From: Oscillospiraceae bacterium
GTDB lineage: Bacteria > Bacillota > Clostridia > Saccharofermentanales > Saccharofermentanaceae
Direction: 5' to 3'
Assembly: GCA_900176545.1 (NCBI GenBank)
Contig: FWXP01000001.1
Span: forward strand, 1 to 64,000
Length of the DNA stretch: 64,000 nt
Within the stretch, counting starts at the first letter, position 1, and every line of letters begins with the position of its first letter. A model generated the notes under the pieces. The model saw only the letters and a list, made by a program, of their open reading frames with translations, ran no database searches and was not told the origin of the DNA. Of this stretch, positions 33,203-42,059 are shown in pieces. Both the position numbers and the translations under genes were made by a program.

Positions 33203-33630
33203 TGGTAGAAGTCAGGTTTTACGATAAGGTAGATGACAGCCTTCTGAAGTTTGCGGTGATCATAGCAAAGACAGATAACAGATGGGTATTCTGCAAGCAT
33301 AAGGACAGGGATACATATGAGGTCCCGGGCGGACACAGGGAGCCGGGTGAAGATATAGAGGAGACGGCAAGGCGTGAACTCTATGAAGAGACAGGTGCGA
33401 TAGACTTTTCTATTGTACCTGTCTGTGTGTACTCTGTAACTGCTCCTGATAACTTCGACGGTGTGGAGACATTCGGTATGCTCTTCTATGCGGATATCTC
33501 ATCCTTTGAACCTGAACTTCACAGCGAGATCGAACGAATAGAGATAACCGATGAATTACCTTCCGCCTGGACTTATCCTCTTATACAGCCTAAGCTCTTA
33601 GAGGAAGCAATGCGAAGAGGAATCCTCTGA
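33199..33630 (+). CDS. NUDIX hydrolase
   Basis: 143 residues. Complete Nudix box: G45-x5-E51-x7-R59-E60-x-x-E63-E64-x-G66 in GGHREPGEDIEETARRELYEETGA-type spacing, binding the catalytic Mg ions. Hydrolyses nucleoside diphosphates linked to another moiety. Translated with the APH-like gene (ATGA overlap), suggesting joint action on a phosphorylated metabolite. Confidence 0.9.
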   Translation: MMVEVRFYDKVDDSLLKFAVIIAKTDNRWVFCKHKDRDTYEVPGGHREPGEDIEETARRELYEETGAIDFSIVPVCVYSVTAPDNFDGVETFGMLFYADISSFEPELHSEIERIEITDELPSAWTYPLIQPKLLEEAMRRGIL

Positions 33631-33693
33631 CAATATTCATTCTGATTGATATGTGATAAATAATTGCCGATAAACGATAAAAATATATTGAAA

Positions 33694-33706
33694 AACGCTT
33701 AGCGTT
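33694..33706. promoter_or_regulatory. Perfect palindrome in promoter region
   Basis: AACGCT-T-AGCGTT, a 6-1-6 perfect inverted repeat in an AT-rich 115-base gap upstream of the DUF6688 gene. Possible operator. No T run follows, so it is not a terminator. Confidence 0.35.
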
Positions 33707-33745
33707 GGTGTAGCATCTATTCCATGATATTGGAGGTGTGCACAC

Positions 33746-34849
33746 ATGATGCATGATGTGATGTCAATTATATATGCAGTGATATTTTTTATCCTGTTGC
33801 TTGCTGTTCCCGGATTCCTGACATTATGGAATCTTGCTAACTGCTTTTTCAAGAAGCCTAAGGGAGAGAAGATATTGGCACCGGTCGGAGTCATCGGCGG
33901 TGGTATCATGTATTGTCTCATGCAGAGTATCTTTGATTATGGCGGAGACTGGTATGAGCCGATCTATTCTTTCCAGACGCACTATTCTCTGTCTCCAAGA
34001 TATCCTGTCGTATATTTTGCACTATTTCTCGGAATAGTAGCATTGTTCGTACTCCTTTATGTGAAGGCTGAGAATATGCCGCCTCTTGTATCGGCGATGT
34101 GTATCAGTCTTCTCGTGTTATTTAATATCTATCAGCTCTTCTACATGATCCAGTTGGTCGATCGATTGAACATCCAACATATGTTCCTGTACCTTTACCA
34201 GATCAACTTGCTGATCCTCTCAGGAAGGATCATCCGAGATCACATGAAGCGGACAGTAGAGATGTTCCGTAAGGATGAGAAAAAGATCAAGGTGAACAGC
34301 TTCTTTTATAAGCTCTTTGGTAAGATGGATACGTTATCCAAGTATTCCGCGTTCGTATTTGTTGTATTCTTCTTCGTAGTAGCGATACTGGAGATCATAT
34401 TCGTGCTGACGGGTCAGGGGATAGATGCTCCCGTCAAGACGTTTACTGATACAGCTGATTGGACATTCTCACAGCAGACGCCGCCGCCTCCGCTTGAATA
34501 TGACGGACATTATCTCTGTACTGTAGCAGCGGGAGGACATAAGAAGATCGTAAAACCTTTAAGATACGGCACGAGGATAGACCATACGATAATAGTCAAC
34601 AGGCAGCTTTGCATTGCGAATGCATTCGAAGATGTCATAAAGGAGAGGACGCCGCGCTTTCACAGATTCATTAGGGGAGTGTATGACAGATACGGATATC
34701 CCGTATCCAATCTGATCACATCTCCCTGGAAGGCCGATATCGTATATATCATGATGAAGCCCCTGGAATGGATATTCCTCCTTGTCCTCTATCTTGTCGA
34801 TACGCGTCCGGAGAAGAGGATAGCAAGGCAATATATATACAGAGGATGA
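33746..34849 (+). CDS. DUF6688-family membrane protein
   Basis: 367 residues. Helices near 7-30, 48-60, 85-103, 110-130, 134-152 and 205-225, then a soluble C-terminal half with QQTPPPPLEYDGHYLCTVAAGGH and VKPLRYGTRIDHTIIVNRQL (Cys/His-containing block). This is the DUF6688 layout. Function unknown. Ribosome site GGAGGT at 33731-33736. Confidence 0.7.
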   Translation: MMHDVMSIIYAVIFFILLLAVPGFLTLWNLANCFFKKPKGEKILAPVGVIGGGIMYCLMQSIFDYGGDWYEPIYSFQTHYSLSPRYPVVYFALFLGIVALFVLLYVKAENMPPLVSAMCISLLVLFNIYQLFYMIQLVDRLNIQHMFLYLYQINLLILSGRIIRDHMKRTVEMFRKDEKKIKVNSFFYKLFGKMDTLSKYSAFVFVVFFFVVAILEIIFVLTGQGIDAPVKTFTDTADWTFSQQTPPPPLEYDGHYLCTVAAGGHKKIVKPLRYGTRIDHTIIVNRQLCIANAFEDVIKERTPRFHRFIRGVYDRYGYPVSNLITSPWKADIVYIMMKPLEWIFLLVLYLVDTRPEKRIARQYIYRG

Positions 34850-34890
34850 GGTGTATAATCGACTGAAGAATATATTATAGCGGAGGCAGG

Positions 34891-36495
34891 ATGTTAGGTT
34901 TTCTCAAAGGGTTGTTGCATCGGTCGGACAGGGTTGTTCGTGAACAGAATAAAAGTGTTCATACTACCAATCATATTTCTGACAGCGAATTTCTTGACAT
35001 GCATATAAAGTCCCTGCGAGAAGGTCGTGAATTCTCTCTTGCTCCCGTGTACCAGTTCATTACTTCGCGTGATGATCTTCTTGCCTGCAGAGCAGGCGTT
35101 GCTGCCGCAGAATATGTGTCACGCCTTGACAGGAAAGGGTGGCTCAGGCTTAATGATCGCTTTCGTGCGACAACTTCACTTGAATGGTCGGTGGATTGGA
35201 AATATGTTGATCCTGTGGATATTGAGAGGAAGATCGGTGATACGGATGCTTTCGTATGGCTCATGCGCCTGGGTACCTTGCATCCTAACGGATTCTATCG
35301 TGAGAAGTGCCTTCGAATGCTGTCATCTGACACCGGTTCTTATCTGTTCTTCCTTTTAAGGCTCAATGACTGGGTCGAAGAGGTACGAGATGTTGCCCGC
35401 GAAGCGTGTCGTAATATCTGTGCCGATAATATGGATCTGTCCTATGATGAACTGGTCGAACTGCTTCCGGTGCTTAACAGAGTCAGAAACGGCAAAAGAA
35501 AAGATGAAGACCTAATGCAGGAATTAGATCCTCTCTTTGCCTCTGCATTGAGAGCAAAGCTTCCTTCGATAGACAGGGCTTTTACACGTAAGTATGATAC
35601 AAGGAGAAGAGTAGTCTTATATCGTCTGTTTACGGCTAACGGGCAGCTAAGTAAAGAAGATATCCTGTCTTTGCTGGGTATAGAGAAGAACCTGCAGATA
35701 CAAAGGCTTCTGGCCACATCGCTGATCAGGCATTATGATCTGACGATTGAGGAGCTGGACGGATTGATCGCACATAAGAGTTCGGTCGTCCAAGTAGCAG
35801 CAATGGATAAGAAGTATGAGATCTTAAAGGCTCCATGGGACGGGATTGAAGAGAAACTCCTTTCTCCTTCAGGACCTGTCAGGCAGACCGCCAGGTTTAT
35901 ATGCAGGAAGCATTCCTATGTCGATGTACGTCAGTACTATATCGATCAACTGGACTCCGATCAAAGAGCAGGAAGCATCCTCGGACTGGCAGAGACAGGG
36001 AAGAAGGAAGATGCTGATCTTCTTACGGCATACCTGGAGGATGAAGACCCTCGTGTTGTTAAGAATACGCTGTATGCCTTAGGTGAACTCGATGCACTTC
36101 GATATATTGATGTCTTTGAGAGATTTCTTAAGGATAAGGATATCACTGTTGTAAAGCAGGCCTATGTAGCGATGACCGTGCATAAGCTGAAGATCGGTGC
36201 CGATAATATCTACAATATGTTTCAGGAGACAGATTCTCATTATCTTAAGGCCAGATTGTCCGTATTATTGGGCCATGAAGCATACTGGGACAGGATCCCG
36301 TATGCGCTGATGATGTATTCATGCGAAGACGAGGAGATCTTAAGGCATATCAATGTCACATGTGCCTGGGATTCAAGAAATGTCTCAGACGAGCGACTGG
36401 AGTGGATAAGTAGTATCTTGAAAGATGACAGCTATAAGATCCCTGAGAAGGTCAAAGAGTATGTCGAGTTCAATATGAGATCTGTTCGCAGGTGA
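34891..36495 (+). CDS. HEAT-repeat protein
   Basis: 534 residues, almost entirely helical with repeating units (for example VREACRN, RRLLATSLIRHY, VVKNTLYALGELDAL, VVKQAYVAMTVHKL), spaced about 30-40 residues apart. Such repeats form an interaction solenoid. No enzyme motif and no signal peptide. Ribosome site GGAGG. It follows the DUF6688 gene by 41 bases, likely the same transcript or one started at the TATAAT near 34855. Confidence 0.75.
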   Translation: MLGFLKGLLHRSDRVVREQNKSVHTTNHISDSEFLDMHIKSLREGREFSLAPVYQFITSRDDLLACRAGVAAAEYVSRLDRKGWLRLNDRFRATTSLEWSVDWKYVDPVDIERKIGDTDAFVWLMRLGTLHPNGFYREKCLRMLSSDTGSYLFFLLRLNDWVEEVRDVAREACRNICADNMDLSYDELVELLPVLNRVRNGKRKDEDLMQELDPLFASALRAKLPSIDRAFTRKYDTRRRVVLYRLFTANGQLSKEDILSLLGIEKNLQIQRLLATSLIRHYDLTIEELDGLIAHKSSVVQVAAMDKKYEILKAPWDGIEEKLLSPSGPVRQTARFICRKHSYVDVRQYYIDQLDSDQRAGSILGLAETGKKEDADLLTAYLEDEDPRVVKNTLYALGELDALRYIDVFERFLKDKDITVVKQAYVAMTVHKLKIGADNIYNMFQETDSHYLKARLSVLLGHEAYWDRIPYALMMYSCEDEEILRHINVTCAWDSRNVSDERLEWISSILKDDSYKIPEKVKEYVEFNMRSVRR

Positions 36496-36538
36496 TCCTA
36501 ATCCGACAGTTTTCACTCATTTGCTGTTCTTGCAGTGA

Positions 36539-36544
36539 TATAAT
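36539..36544 (+). promoter_or_regulatory. Extended -10 promoter for the acyl-CoA synthetase
   Basis: TATAAT with upstream TGA. No clear -35. The leader to ATG 36581 is about 30 bases and contains GAGG. Confidence 0.55.
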
Positions 36545-36580
36545 TATCGAAAGTTTATTAAGTTATGAATAGAGGCCTTT

Positions 36581-38290
36581 ATGGAAGAACCCCGATATTA
36601 CGGAACAGTCAAAGAACTTATTACTGCAACGTCAGAGACCTATAAGGATGACGTCGCTTTCAGAGTGAAGATAAAGCAGGGTAAGGATCCCGAATATATA
36701 GATCACACGTATAAGGACTTCATAGAGAATGTCAATTCTCTCGGAGCTAATCTATACGACAGCGGCTTCAAGGGCGGAAGGATAGCAATTATCGGACGTA
36801 ATCAGTATTACTGGGTAGTTACTCATCTGGCATGCCTCTTCGGAGGTATCGTATCTGTTCCCATAGATAAGGAGCTGCCTTTAGGTGAGATGGAGGATTC
36901 CCTTATCAGAGCCGGAGTCGATGCGGTGGTATTCGATGTCAAGAACAAGGAGCAGATCGAGCAGATAAAGGCCAACGGCAAGACCAATATACGTGAGTTC
37001 ATATGCATGAACGATAAGTCTGAAGAGTACAGATGCATAGAGGATATGGTCGCTGCAGGACGTGAACTCACTGAGTCTGTACGTCAGGAGTTTATAGATT
37101 TCATGCCTTCTCCGGAGGCGATGGCTATACTTCTCTTTACATCAGGTACTACTTCAAAGTCTAAGGCGGTAATGCTCTCCAACAGAGGTCTTGCCTGCAA
37201 TGTATCTGATCTTCTGGTATTCGAGGTGTTTGATGAACACTCTACCAATATCGCATTTCTGCCTTTCCACCATATCCTGGGATCCACCGGAATGCTCTTT
37301 GCCCTTGCGGACGGTATGCGCACAGTCTTCTCAGACGGTATCCGCTATATCAAGCAGAACCTCACTGAATATGGTGTTACGTTCTTCCTGGGTGTTCCCG
37401 CGCTCATAGACAAGATGTATGAGACTGTAGAGAAGGGTATAGAGAAGCAGGGCAAGACTGCGACGGTAGAACGCGCCAAGAAGCTTGCTAACTTCCTTCT
37501 TAAGTTCGGTATCGATATAAGGCGTAAGCTCTTCAAGGAGATAATCGCTCAGATGGGCGGACAGCTCAAATACATTATCTCAGGCGGAGCTCCATTATCC
37601 GCAACCGTAGCACAAGGTTTCACGGACTTAGGTATCGAGATCTATCAGGGTTACGGTCTTACCGAGACTTCTCCCGTATTGGCTGCAGAGAATAAGGGCC
37701 ATATACGTGCAGGCTCCATAGGAAGACCTCTTCCTTCGGTTCAGGTAGAATTCAGAGATAAGGACGAGGATGGTATGGGAGAACTATGTGCCAAGGCTCC
37801 TAACGTCATGATCGGCTACTACGAGAATGATGAGCTTACCGCGGAAGTCCTGGAAGACGGCTGGTTCCATACAGGTGACCTTGGATATATGGATAAGGAC
37901 GGATATATATTCCTTACGGGAAGAAAGAAGGACATGATCGTTCTAAAGAACGGTAAGAAAGCCTTCCCTGAAGAGATTGAGATACTTCTTAATAAGATCC
38001 CTGAGATACAGGATTCCTTTGTATTCGGAGAGCCTATTGACGGAGACTGGACAGATCTTCGTATCGCAGTTCAGGTTCAGTATTCCGCTAAGGAACTGGA
38101 GTCTTCTCACGGAGCTCTGACGGAGGATCAGATCCGTGATCTGATCTGGGAGAAGATAAAGGATGTCAATCAGACCATCCCTCACTATAAGAGAGTGACG
38201 GATCTGTATCTTACGGAGGAACCTTTTATAAAGACTACCTCGCTTAAGATCAAGCGTAAGGAGCAGATCAAGAAGGTATTGGAACTTTGA
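36581..38290 (+). CDS. Long-chain acyl-CoA synthetase (AMP-forming)
   Basis: 569 residues. ATP/AMP signature LLFTSGTTSKSKAVMLS, adenine loop YQGYGLTETSPVLA, hinge HTGDLGYMDKDGYIFLTGRKKDMIVLKNG and a C-terminal lysine region (TTSLKIKRK). This is a complete adenylate-forming enzyme that makes acyl-CoA through an acyl-AMP intermediate. The C-terminus of 'GKKAFPEEIE' type is common in Clostridia FadD-like proteins. Monocistronic, terminated at 38305-38334. Confidence 0.93.
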   Translation: MEEPRYYGTVKELITATSETYKDDVAFRVKIKQGKDPEYIDHTYKDFIENVNSLGANLYDSGFKGGRIAIIGRNQYYWVVTHLACLFGGIVSVPIDKELPLGEMEDSLIRAGVDAVVFDVKNKEQIEQIKANGKTNIREFICMNDKSEEYRCIEDMVAAGRELTESVRQEFIDFMPSPEAMAILLFTSGTTSKSKAVMLSNRGLACNVSDLLVFEVFDEHSTNIAFLPFHHILGSTGMLFALADGMRTVFSDGIRYIKQNLTEYGVTFFLGVPALIDKMYETVEKGIEKQGKTATVERAKKLANFLLKFGIDIRRKLFKEIIAQMGGQLKYIISGGAPLSATVAQGFTDLGIEIYQGYGLTETSPVLAAENKGHIRAGSIGRPLPSVQVEFRDKDEDGMGELCAKAPNVMIGYYENDELTAEVLEDGWFHTGDLGYMDKDGYIFLTGRKKDMIVLKNGKKAFPEEIEILLNKIPEIQDSFVFGEPIDGDWTDLRIAVQVQYSAKELESSHGALTEDQIRDLIWEKIKDVNQTIPHYKRVTDLYLTEEPFIKTTSLKIKRKEQIKKVLEL

Positions 38291-38304
38291 TGACTTGATC
38301 GATC

Positions 38305-38334
38305 GTGGCCCTCACTTAGCGTGGGGGCACTTTT
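38305..38334 (+). terminator. Intrinsic terminator after the acyl-CoA synthetase
   Basis: GTGGCCCTCAC (38305-38315) pairs with GTGGGGGCAC (38321-38330) with one bulged G and a G-T pair, followed by TTTT. Confidence 0.75.
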
Positions 38335-38387
38335 ATGCCCGTATATTGCCGTTTTTTCAATAATCGGACATAATTGTCAGGTAGGAA

Positions 38388-38412
38388 ATGTCATTTTCTC
38401 ACTTTGTGACAT
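38388..38412. promoter_or_regulatory. Inverted repeat upstream of XRE gene
   Basis: ATGTCA (38388-38393) and TGACAT (38407-38412) form a dyad with a 13-base spacer, with an additional TGTCA at about 38375-38379. Plausible operator for the XRE regulator beginning at 38464. Confidence 0.4.
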
Positions 38413-38463
38413 GGACTTTTATGAGCCGTTAACGGAAGATCAATCTTGAAAGGAGGGGCTTAC

Positions 38464-38955
38464 GTGATAGATCAGGTGAAGATCGGTAATTTCTTAAGAG
38501 AGCTTCGCAAGGAAAAAGGCAAGACTCAGGAAGAGATAGCCGGTATGTACAATGTATCATCCAGGAGCGTATCCAGATGGGAGAACGGCATAACGCTGCC
38601 CGATCTTGGAACACTTGTTGAACTGGCTGATTATTATGAAGTCGATATCAAGGAACTGATCGACGGTGAAAGGAAAAGTGAGAATATGGACAATGAGATG
38701 AAAGATACTCTTTTGAAGGTTGCAGATTATGCGGACAGGCAGAAGAAACAGGCGATAGTAAGAGCAGTGATATTCTTTGCATTGGAGATGGTATGCTGCG
38801 GTATTACGATAGGTGCTGCTATCCTGGTATTAAGAAGTAACGGTACTATAAGTGCGGGATTTGCCGTGATCCCCATGTTTATATCGTTCCTGATGTCTGC
38901 GGCGCTGATCATTAATGCCAAGGATTATACAAGCAGGATAAAGAAGGATCGATAA
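38464..38955 (+). CDS. XRE-family regulator with membrane segments (GTG start)
   Basis: 163 residues. HTH FLRELRKEKGKTQEEIAGMYNVSSRSVSRWENG, then a charged linker and two hydrophobic helices (about 105-125 and 133-150). GTG 38464 is chosen because AGGAGGGG at 38451-38458 is correctly spaced, while the upstream TTG at 38446 is inside the ribosome site region. Paralogue of the protein at 427-951. Confidence 0.85.
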   Translation: MIDQVKIGNFLRELRKEKGKTQEEIAGMYNVSSRSVSRWENGITLPDLGTLVELADYYEVDIKELIDGERKSENMDNEMKDTLLKVADYADRQKKQAIVRAVIFFALEMVCCGITIGAAILVLRSNGTISAGFAVIPMFISFLMSAALIINAKDYTSRIKKDR

Positions 38956-38965
38956 GAGATATAAG

Positions 38966-39592
38966 ATGAAGGATATTATCATTGCAGGAGCTTCAAGAAG
39001 CGGTAAGTCAACTCTGTCCAGGATGATAAACGACAGATACGGACACTATGTGATAAGTATAGATAAGCTCGTAGCCGTATTCGGACAGGCCTATCCCGAA
39101 CTTGATATAAGACTTAACTGGAACAGGGATAAGACAACGGGAAATATTGCGCCGTTTCTCGGGCACTGTCTTGGTGTGTTCTCATCTTCTGACGGTAAGG
39201 GATTATCAGATTACAGCCATGGTGAAGTTCCGGGTAATAAGTTCGTATTAGAAGGCGCTTACTATGGCTTCGATAAGATAACACATATCTTAAGAACTTA
39301 CGGTATTAAAGATATGCGTGACAGATTCTGCCTTATAGGTCTTGTGCAGCGTGAGAAGGACGAAGCCGCTTTTATACGTGACTTCAGAAAGTACGATACG
39401 AAGAAAGACTGGACATATGATCTTTCTGACGAAGAACTTAAGGGCGTGGCAGCAGATATGGTTGAATTTAATAACGAGATGTACCATAATCTCGCCTCAT
39501 ACGGGTTTAATATATATGATACTTCCGAGGACAGGGAAGAGGTATTTGAATTGATATTATCAAGATTAGACAGTGAGATGAGTCAGAAGTAG
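38966..39592 (+). CDS. P-loop nucleoside/adenylate-kinase-like protein
   Basis: 208 residues. Walker A GASRSGKST at about residues 8-16, then DRYGHYVISIDKLV (possible base-binding) and a late DRFCLIGLVQREKDEAAF. Similar in form to small AAA kinases with an unusual S-R-S-G-K-S. Substrate unknown. It starts 10 bases after the XRE gene, so it may be its regulatory partner. Confidence 0.7.
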   Translation: MKDIIIAGASRSGKSTLSRMINDRYGHYVISIDKLVAVFGQAYPELDIRLNWNRDKTTGNIAPFLGHCLGVFSSSDGKGLSDYSHGEVPGNKFVLEGAYYGFDKITHILRTYGIKDMRDRFCLIGLVQREKDEAAFIRDFRKYDTKKDWTYDLSDEELKGVAADMVEFNNEMYHNLASYGFNIYDTSEDREEVFELILSRLDSEMSQK

Positions 39593-40014
39593 CTTAGACG
39601 GAACTCGCCGATTTTGCGACGGGTTTCCGTTTTGCTCGAAATCCTCAAATGCCTGCAAATAGGGCGTTTGAGAACCTAAAACGCTTCCGTGTGTGAAAAC
39701 TGTACAAGAAAAGTCCGATGTTTTGTGTGAACAATACAAAATGTTGGATTTTTTTAAGAATTTATTCATAAATTGTTTAGGTTTCCCGAAAATCGTTATG
39801 CTAGAATGAGGCTGGTTGGATGAGTTTGGCGCGTGAGATGGGTTTTGAGTGTGTTCGCGTCACCGGCGGGAACATAACAAGTTTCTATTGATACTGCATT
39901 TATGTTGGGTGGTTTCCTTGTATTTCTCCTAAGAGACAGCTTGGAAACTAATTGGGTTATCGTAGAGTTGGCAGCATGAGCTGCAAGGGGATTGTTGATT
40001 AAGAGGATAGGATT
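39593..40014. other. 422-base gene-free region, possible structured leader of the HAD gene
   Basis: Starts with an imperfect hairpin (ACGGAA 39598-39603, TTCCGT 39625-39630, then TTTTG) that may terminate the preceding gene. A TATGCTAGAAT box (TAGAAT 39802-39807) lies in the middle, leaving about 200 transcribed bases before ATG 40015. GCAGCATGAGCTGC (about 39971-39984) forms a small hairpin. The leader does not match any riboswitch I know. Confidence 0.4.
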
Positions 40015-40671
40015 ATGATAAAAGCGTTCTTTATTGATTTCTATGGTACGGTGGTACATGAGGACGGACACGTAGTAAAGAAGATCTCGGAGATCTTGAG
40101 CAAGACCGGTAACGGAGCTGATGTATCTGAGATCGATCGTTACTGGGGAAAGGACTTCAGGGATAAGTTCCAGGAGGCTTACGGAGATAATTTTGAGACT
40201 CAGCGTGAGCTTGAGAGACAGTCGTTACAAGACACTATAGAGCATTTCGATTCAGATGCTGATCCCGACGAACTTGCGGATATGCTCTTTGAGCAGTGGG
40301 TAAAGCCTCCTATCTTTGAAGATTCCAAGGAGTTCATGGAACAGAGCCCTTTGCCTGTATATATAGTATCTAATATCGATAAGGCTGATATCGAGGAAGC
40401 TATCAAGTATCACGGACTTAATCCCGCGGGTGTTTTTACATCTGAAGACGCGAAGTCTTATAAGCCCTGCGGCAAGATCTTTGATATGGCCCTCGAAGAA
40501 GCAGGACTTAGACCTAATGAAGTCATCCATATCGGTGATTCCATCGGAAGTGACGTTAAGGGCGCGGGAAGAAAGGGTATCCGTGCACTGTGGATAAACA
40601 GAAACGGCAGAGATGTTCCTAACGGAGTCGAGTGTATTTCTTCTTTAACTGATGCGCTGTCTGTGCTCTGA
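40015..40671 (+). CDS. HAD-superfamily hydrolase (subfamily IA/IIB-like)
   Basis: 218 residues. Motif I FFIDFYGTVVH carries the nucleophile Asp (DFYGT), motif II TSED.., motif III lysine in GRKGI, motif IV HIGDSIGSDVKGAG. Typical phosphatase/phosphoglycolate-phosphatase-like cap. Ribosome site AAGAGGATAGG upstream. Substrate not evident. Confidence 0.88.
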   Translation: MIKAFFIDFYGTVVHEDGHVVKKISEILSKTGNGADVSEIDRYWGKDFRDKFQEAYGDNFETQRELERQSLQDTIEHFDSDADPDELADMLFEQWVKPPIFEDSKEFMEQSPLPVYIVSNIDKADIEEAIKYHGLNPAGVFTSEDAKSYKPCGKIFDMALEEAGLRPNEVIHIGDSIGSDVKGAGRKGIRALWINRNGRDVPNGVECISSLTDALSVL

Positions 40672-40707
40672 TTGTGTTATCCTTTAACTGATAAAGACCT
40701 TAAGCGA

Positions 40708-40727
40708 CAGATATCTTCGGATATCTG
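40708..40727 (+). terminator. Perfect hairpin with UUCG loop
   Basis: CAGATATC-TTCG-GATATCTG, an 8-bp perfect stem with a stable UUCG tetraloop, followed by a moderately T-rich tail (CCGTTGTCTTGT). Between the HAD gene and the PP-loop gene. Confidence 0.65.
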
Positions 40728-40764
40728 CCGTTGTCTTGTATACGGGTCTTCAAGGAGTAACGTG

Positions 40765-41580
40765 ATGTCGGAACATACTAAGCAGAGTATAGAGGACAGC
40801 ATAAGGAGCAGATACCATAAGGAACTCTTTGCTCCTTTTACGAAAGCCTGCAGGGATTATCGTCTTATTGAAGATGGCGATAAGATCGCAGTTTGTATCT
40901 CAGGCGGCAAGGATTCCATGCTGTTAGCAAAGCTGTTCCAGGAGATACAAAAGCACGATAAGGTGCATTTCGAGCTCTTATTCCTTGCTATGGATCCGGG
41001 ATATACCGAAGAAAACAGAGAACTTCTTCTGCGAAATGCAGATCTTATGGGGATACCTCTGACCATATTCGGTAGCGATATCTTCGAGACAGCGGATACT
41101 TCCGATAAAGGCACCTGCTACAGGTGTGCGAGGATGAGAAGAGGATATCTTTATTCCAAGGCAAAGGAACTGGGGTGCAATAAGATCGCTCTCGGGCACC
41201 ACTACGATGACGTTATAGAGACTATCCTTATGGGGATGCTCTACGGCGGTCAGATACAGTCCATGATGCCTAAGCTTCGAAGCAGGAACTACGAAGGGAT
41301 GGAGCTTATCCGTCCGATGTATCTCATAAGAGAAGAGGATATATGCGCATGGAGGGACAGTAACGGACTTCGGTTTCTTGACTGTGCCTGTCGTGTGACG
41401 GAGCGCAGGGAAGAAAGCTCCTCTAAGAGAGCTGAGATAAAAAGGTTGATCGCGTCCATGAAGAAGGATAATCCGGCTGTTGAAGCAAATATATTCAGGA
41501 GCGTAGAGAACGTAGATCTCGATACCGTTATCGAGTACAAGAAGGATGGGAAGAGGCACAGCTTCCTGGAAGATTACTAG
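40765..41580 (+). CDS. TtcA/TtuA-like PP-loop ATPase (tRNA 2-thiolation family)
   Basis: 271 residues. PP-loop S46-G-G-K-D50-S51 binds ATP; ISGGKDSMLL is intact. CYRCARMRRG (CxxC) and DCACRVTE (CxC) supply the cysteines for an iron-sulphur cluster as in TtcA, with LGHHYDDVIETILMGMLYGG. TtcA thiolates tRNA cytidine 32; the true substrate may differ. AAGGAG at 40752-40757 supports ATG 40765. Confidence 0.88.
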   Translation: MSEHTKQSIEDSIRSRYHKELFAPFTKACRDYRLIEDGDKIAVCISGGKDSMLLAKLFQEIQKHDKVHFELLFLAMDPGYTEENRELLLRNADLMGIPLTIFGSDIFETADTSDKGTCYRCARMRRGYLYSKAKELGCNKIALGHHYDDVIETILMGMLYGGQIQSMMPKLRSRNYEGMELIRPMYLIREEDICAWRDSNGLRFLDCACRVTERREESSSKRAEIKRLIASMKKDNPAVEANIFRSVENVDLDTVIEYKKDGKRHSFLEDY

Positions 41581-41594
41581 GGAGGAGATAGGAT

Positions 41595-41855
41595 ATGCAG
41601 ATCAAGACAGGTGAGAATATAAGGCGATTACGTAAGGAACACGGCATGACGCAGGAGCAGCTTGCCGATTCCCTGGGTGTCACCGTAGGAGCCGTGTATA
41701 AATGAGAGGCAGGCTTGTCTGTACCGGAGGTCAAGCTCCTTATGGATATAGCAGATCTCTTCGACAGTTCGGTGGATTCACTTCTCGGGTATGTTCAGCA
41801 TACAGGTAATGTCGAAGGCAGGATCAGGCGCCGGTCACAGACGCCACAGGTATAA
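41595..41855 (+). pseudogene. XRE-family regulator gene broken by an in-frame TGA
   Basis: The frame from ATG 41595 (ribosome site GGAGGAGAT) reads [20 protein letters not shown] and a proper XRE HTH up to AVYK, then TGA at 41703-41705, then continues EAGLSVPEVKLLMDIADLF to TAA 41853. In XRE proteins this position is nearly always Trp (K-W-E-x-G), so TGG has changed to TGA. TGA is the stop codon of many neighbouring genes, so recoding is unlikely. Confidence 0.8.
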
Positions 41856-42010
41856 GGTTTATCGACGATCCTAACGCGAAGCTCATAGACTCATTCGGTA
41901 AGACCGTTAGAGAAGCTGGCGACACATATGTATTCGATAAGGTTTCTAAGAACAAGGCTTTAAAAAAGATCTGGGATAGTCTGATGACAGATCAGGAAAC
42001 TGTGGTATAG
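41852..42010 (+). pseudogene. 3' fragment in another frame (unrecognised C-terminus)
   Basis: Open in a frame shifted relative to the broken XRE gene: IRFIDDPNAKLIDSFGKT, then VREAGDTYVFDKVSKNKALKK and IWDSLMTDQETVV to TAG 42008-42010. It looks like the tail of a real protein, either the true end of the same gene after a frameshift or a second decayed gene. I do not recognise it. Confidence 0.4.
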
Positions 42011-42059
42011 TATACGAACCCCATTTTTGAAGCCATATATGTGAAAGGAAGTGATACAG

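Noticed and set aside
39796-40071. Minus-strand 91-residue open frame in the long leader
   Set aside because: It lacks a ribosome site, overlaps the HAD start, and its composition does not look like protein.
40015-40671. HAD gene as part of a riboswitch-controlled vitamin operon
   Set aside because: The leader does not match the TPP, FMN, SAM, cobalamin or preQ1 consensus that I can recall.
41703-41705. TGA within the XRE frame read as Trp (recoding)
   Set aside because: TGA ends several clearly intact genes in the window (for example at 21258-21260, 22964-22966 and 33200-33202), so general reassignment is excluded. A nonsense mutation is simpler.
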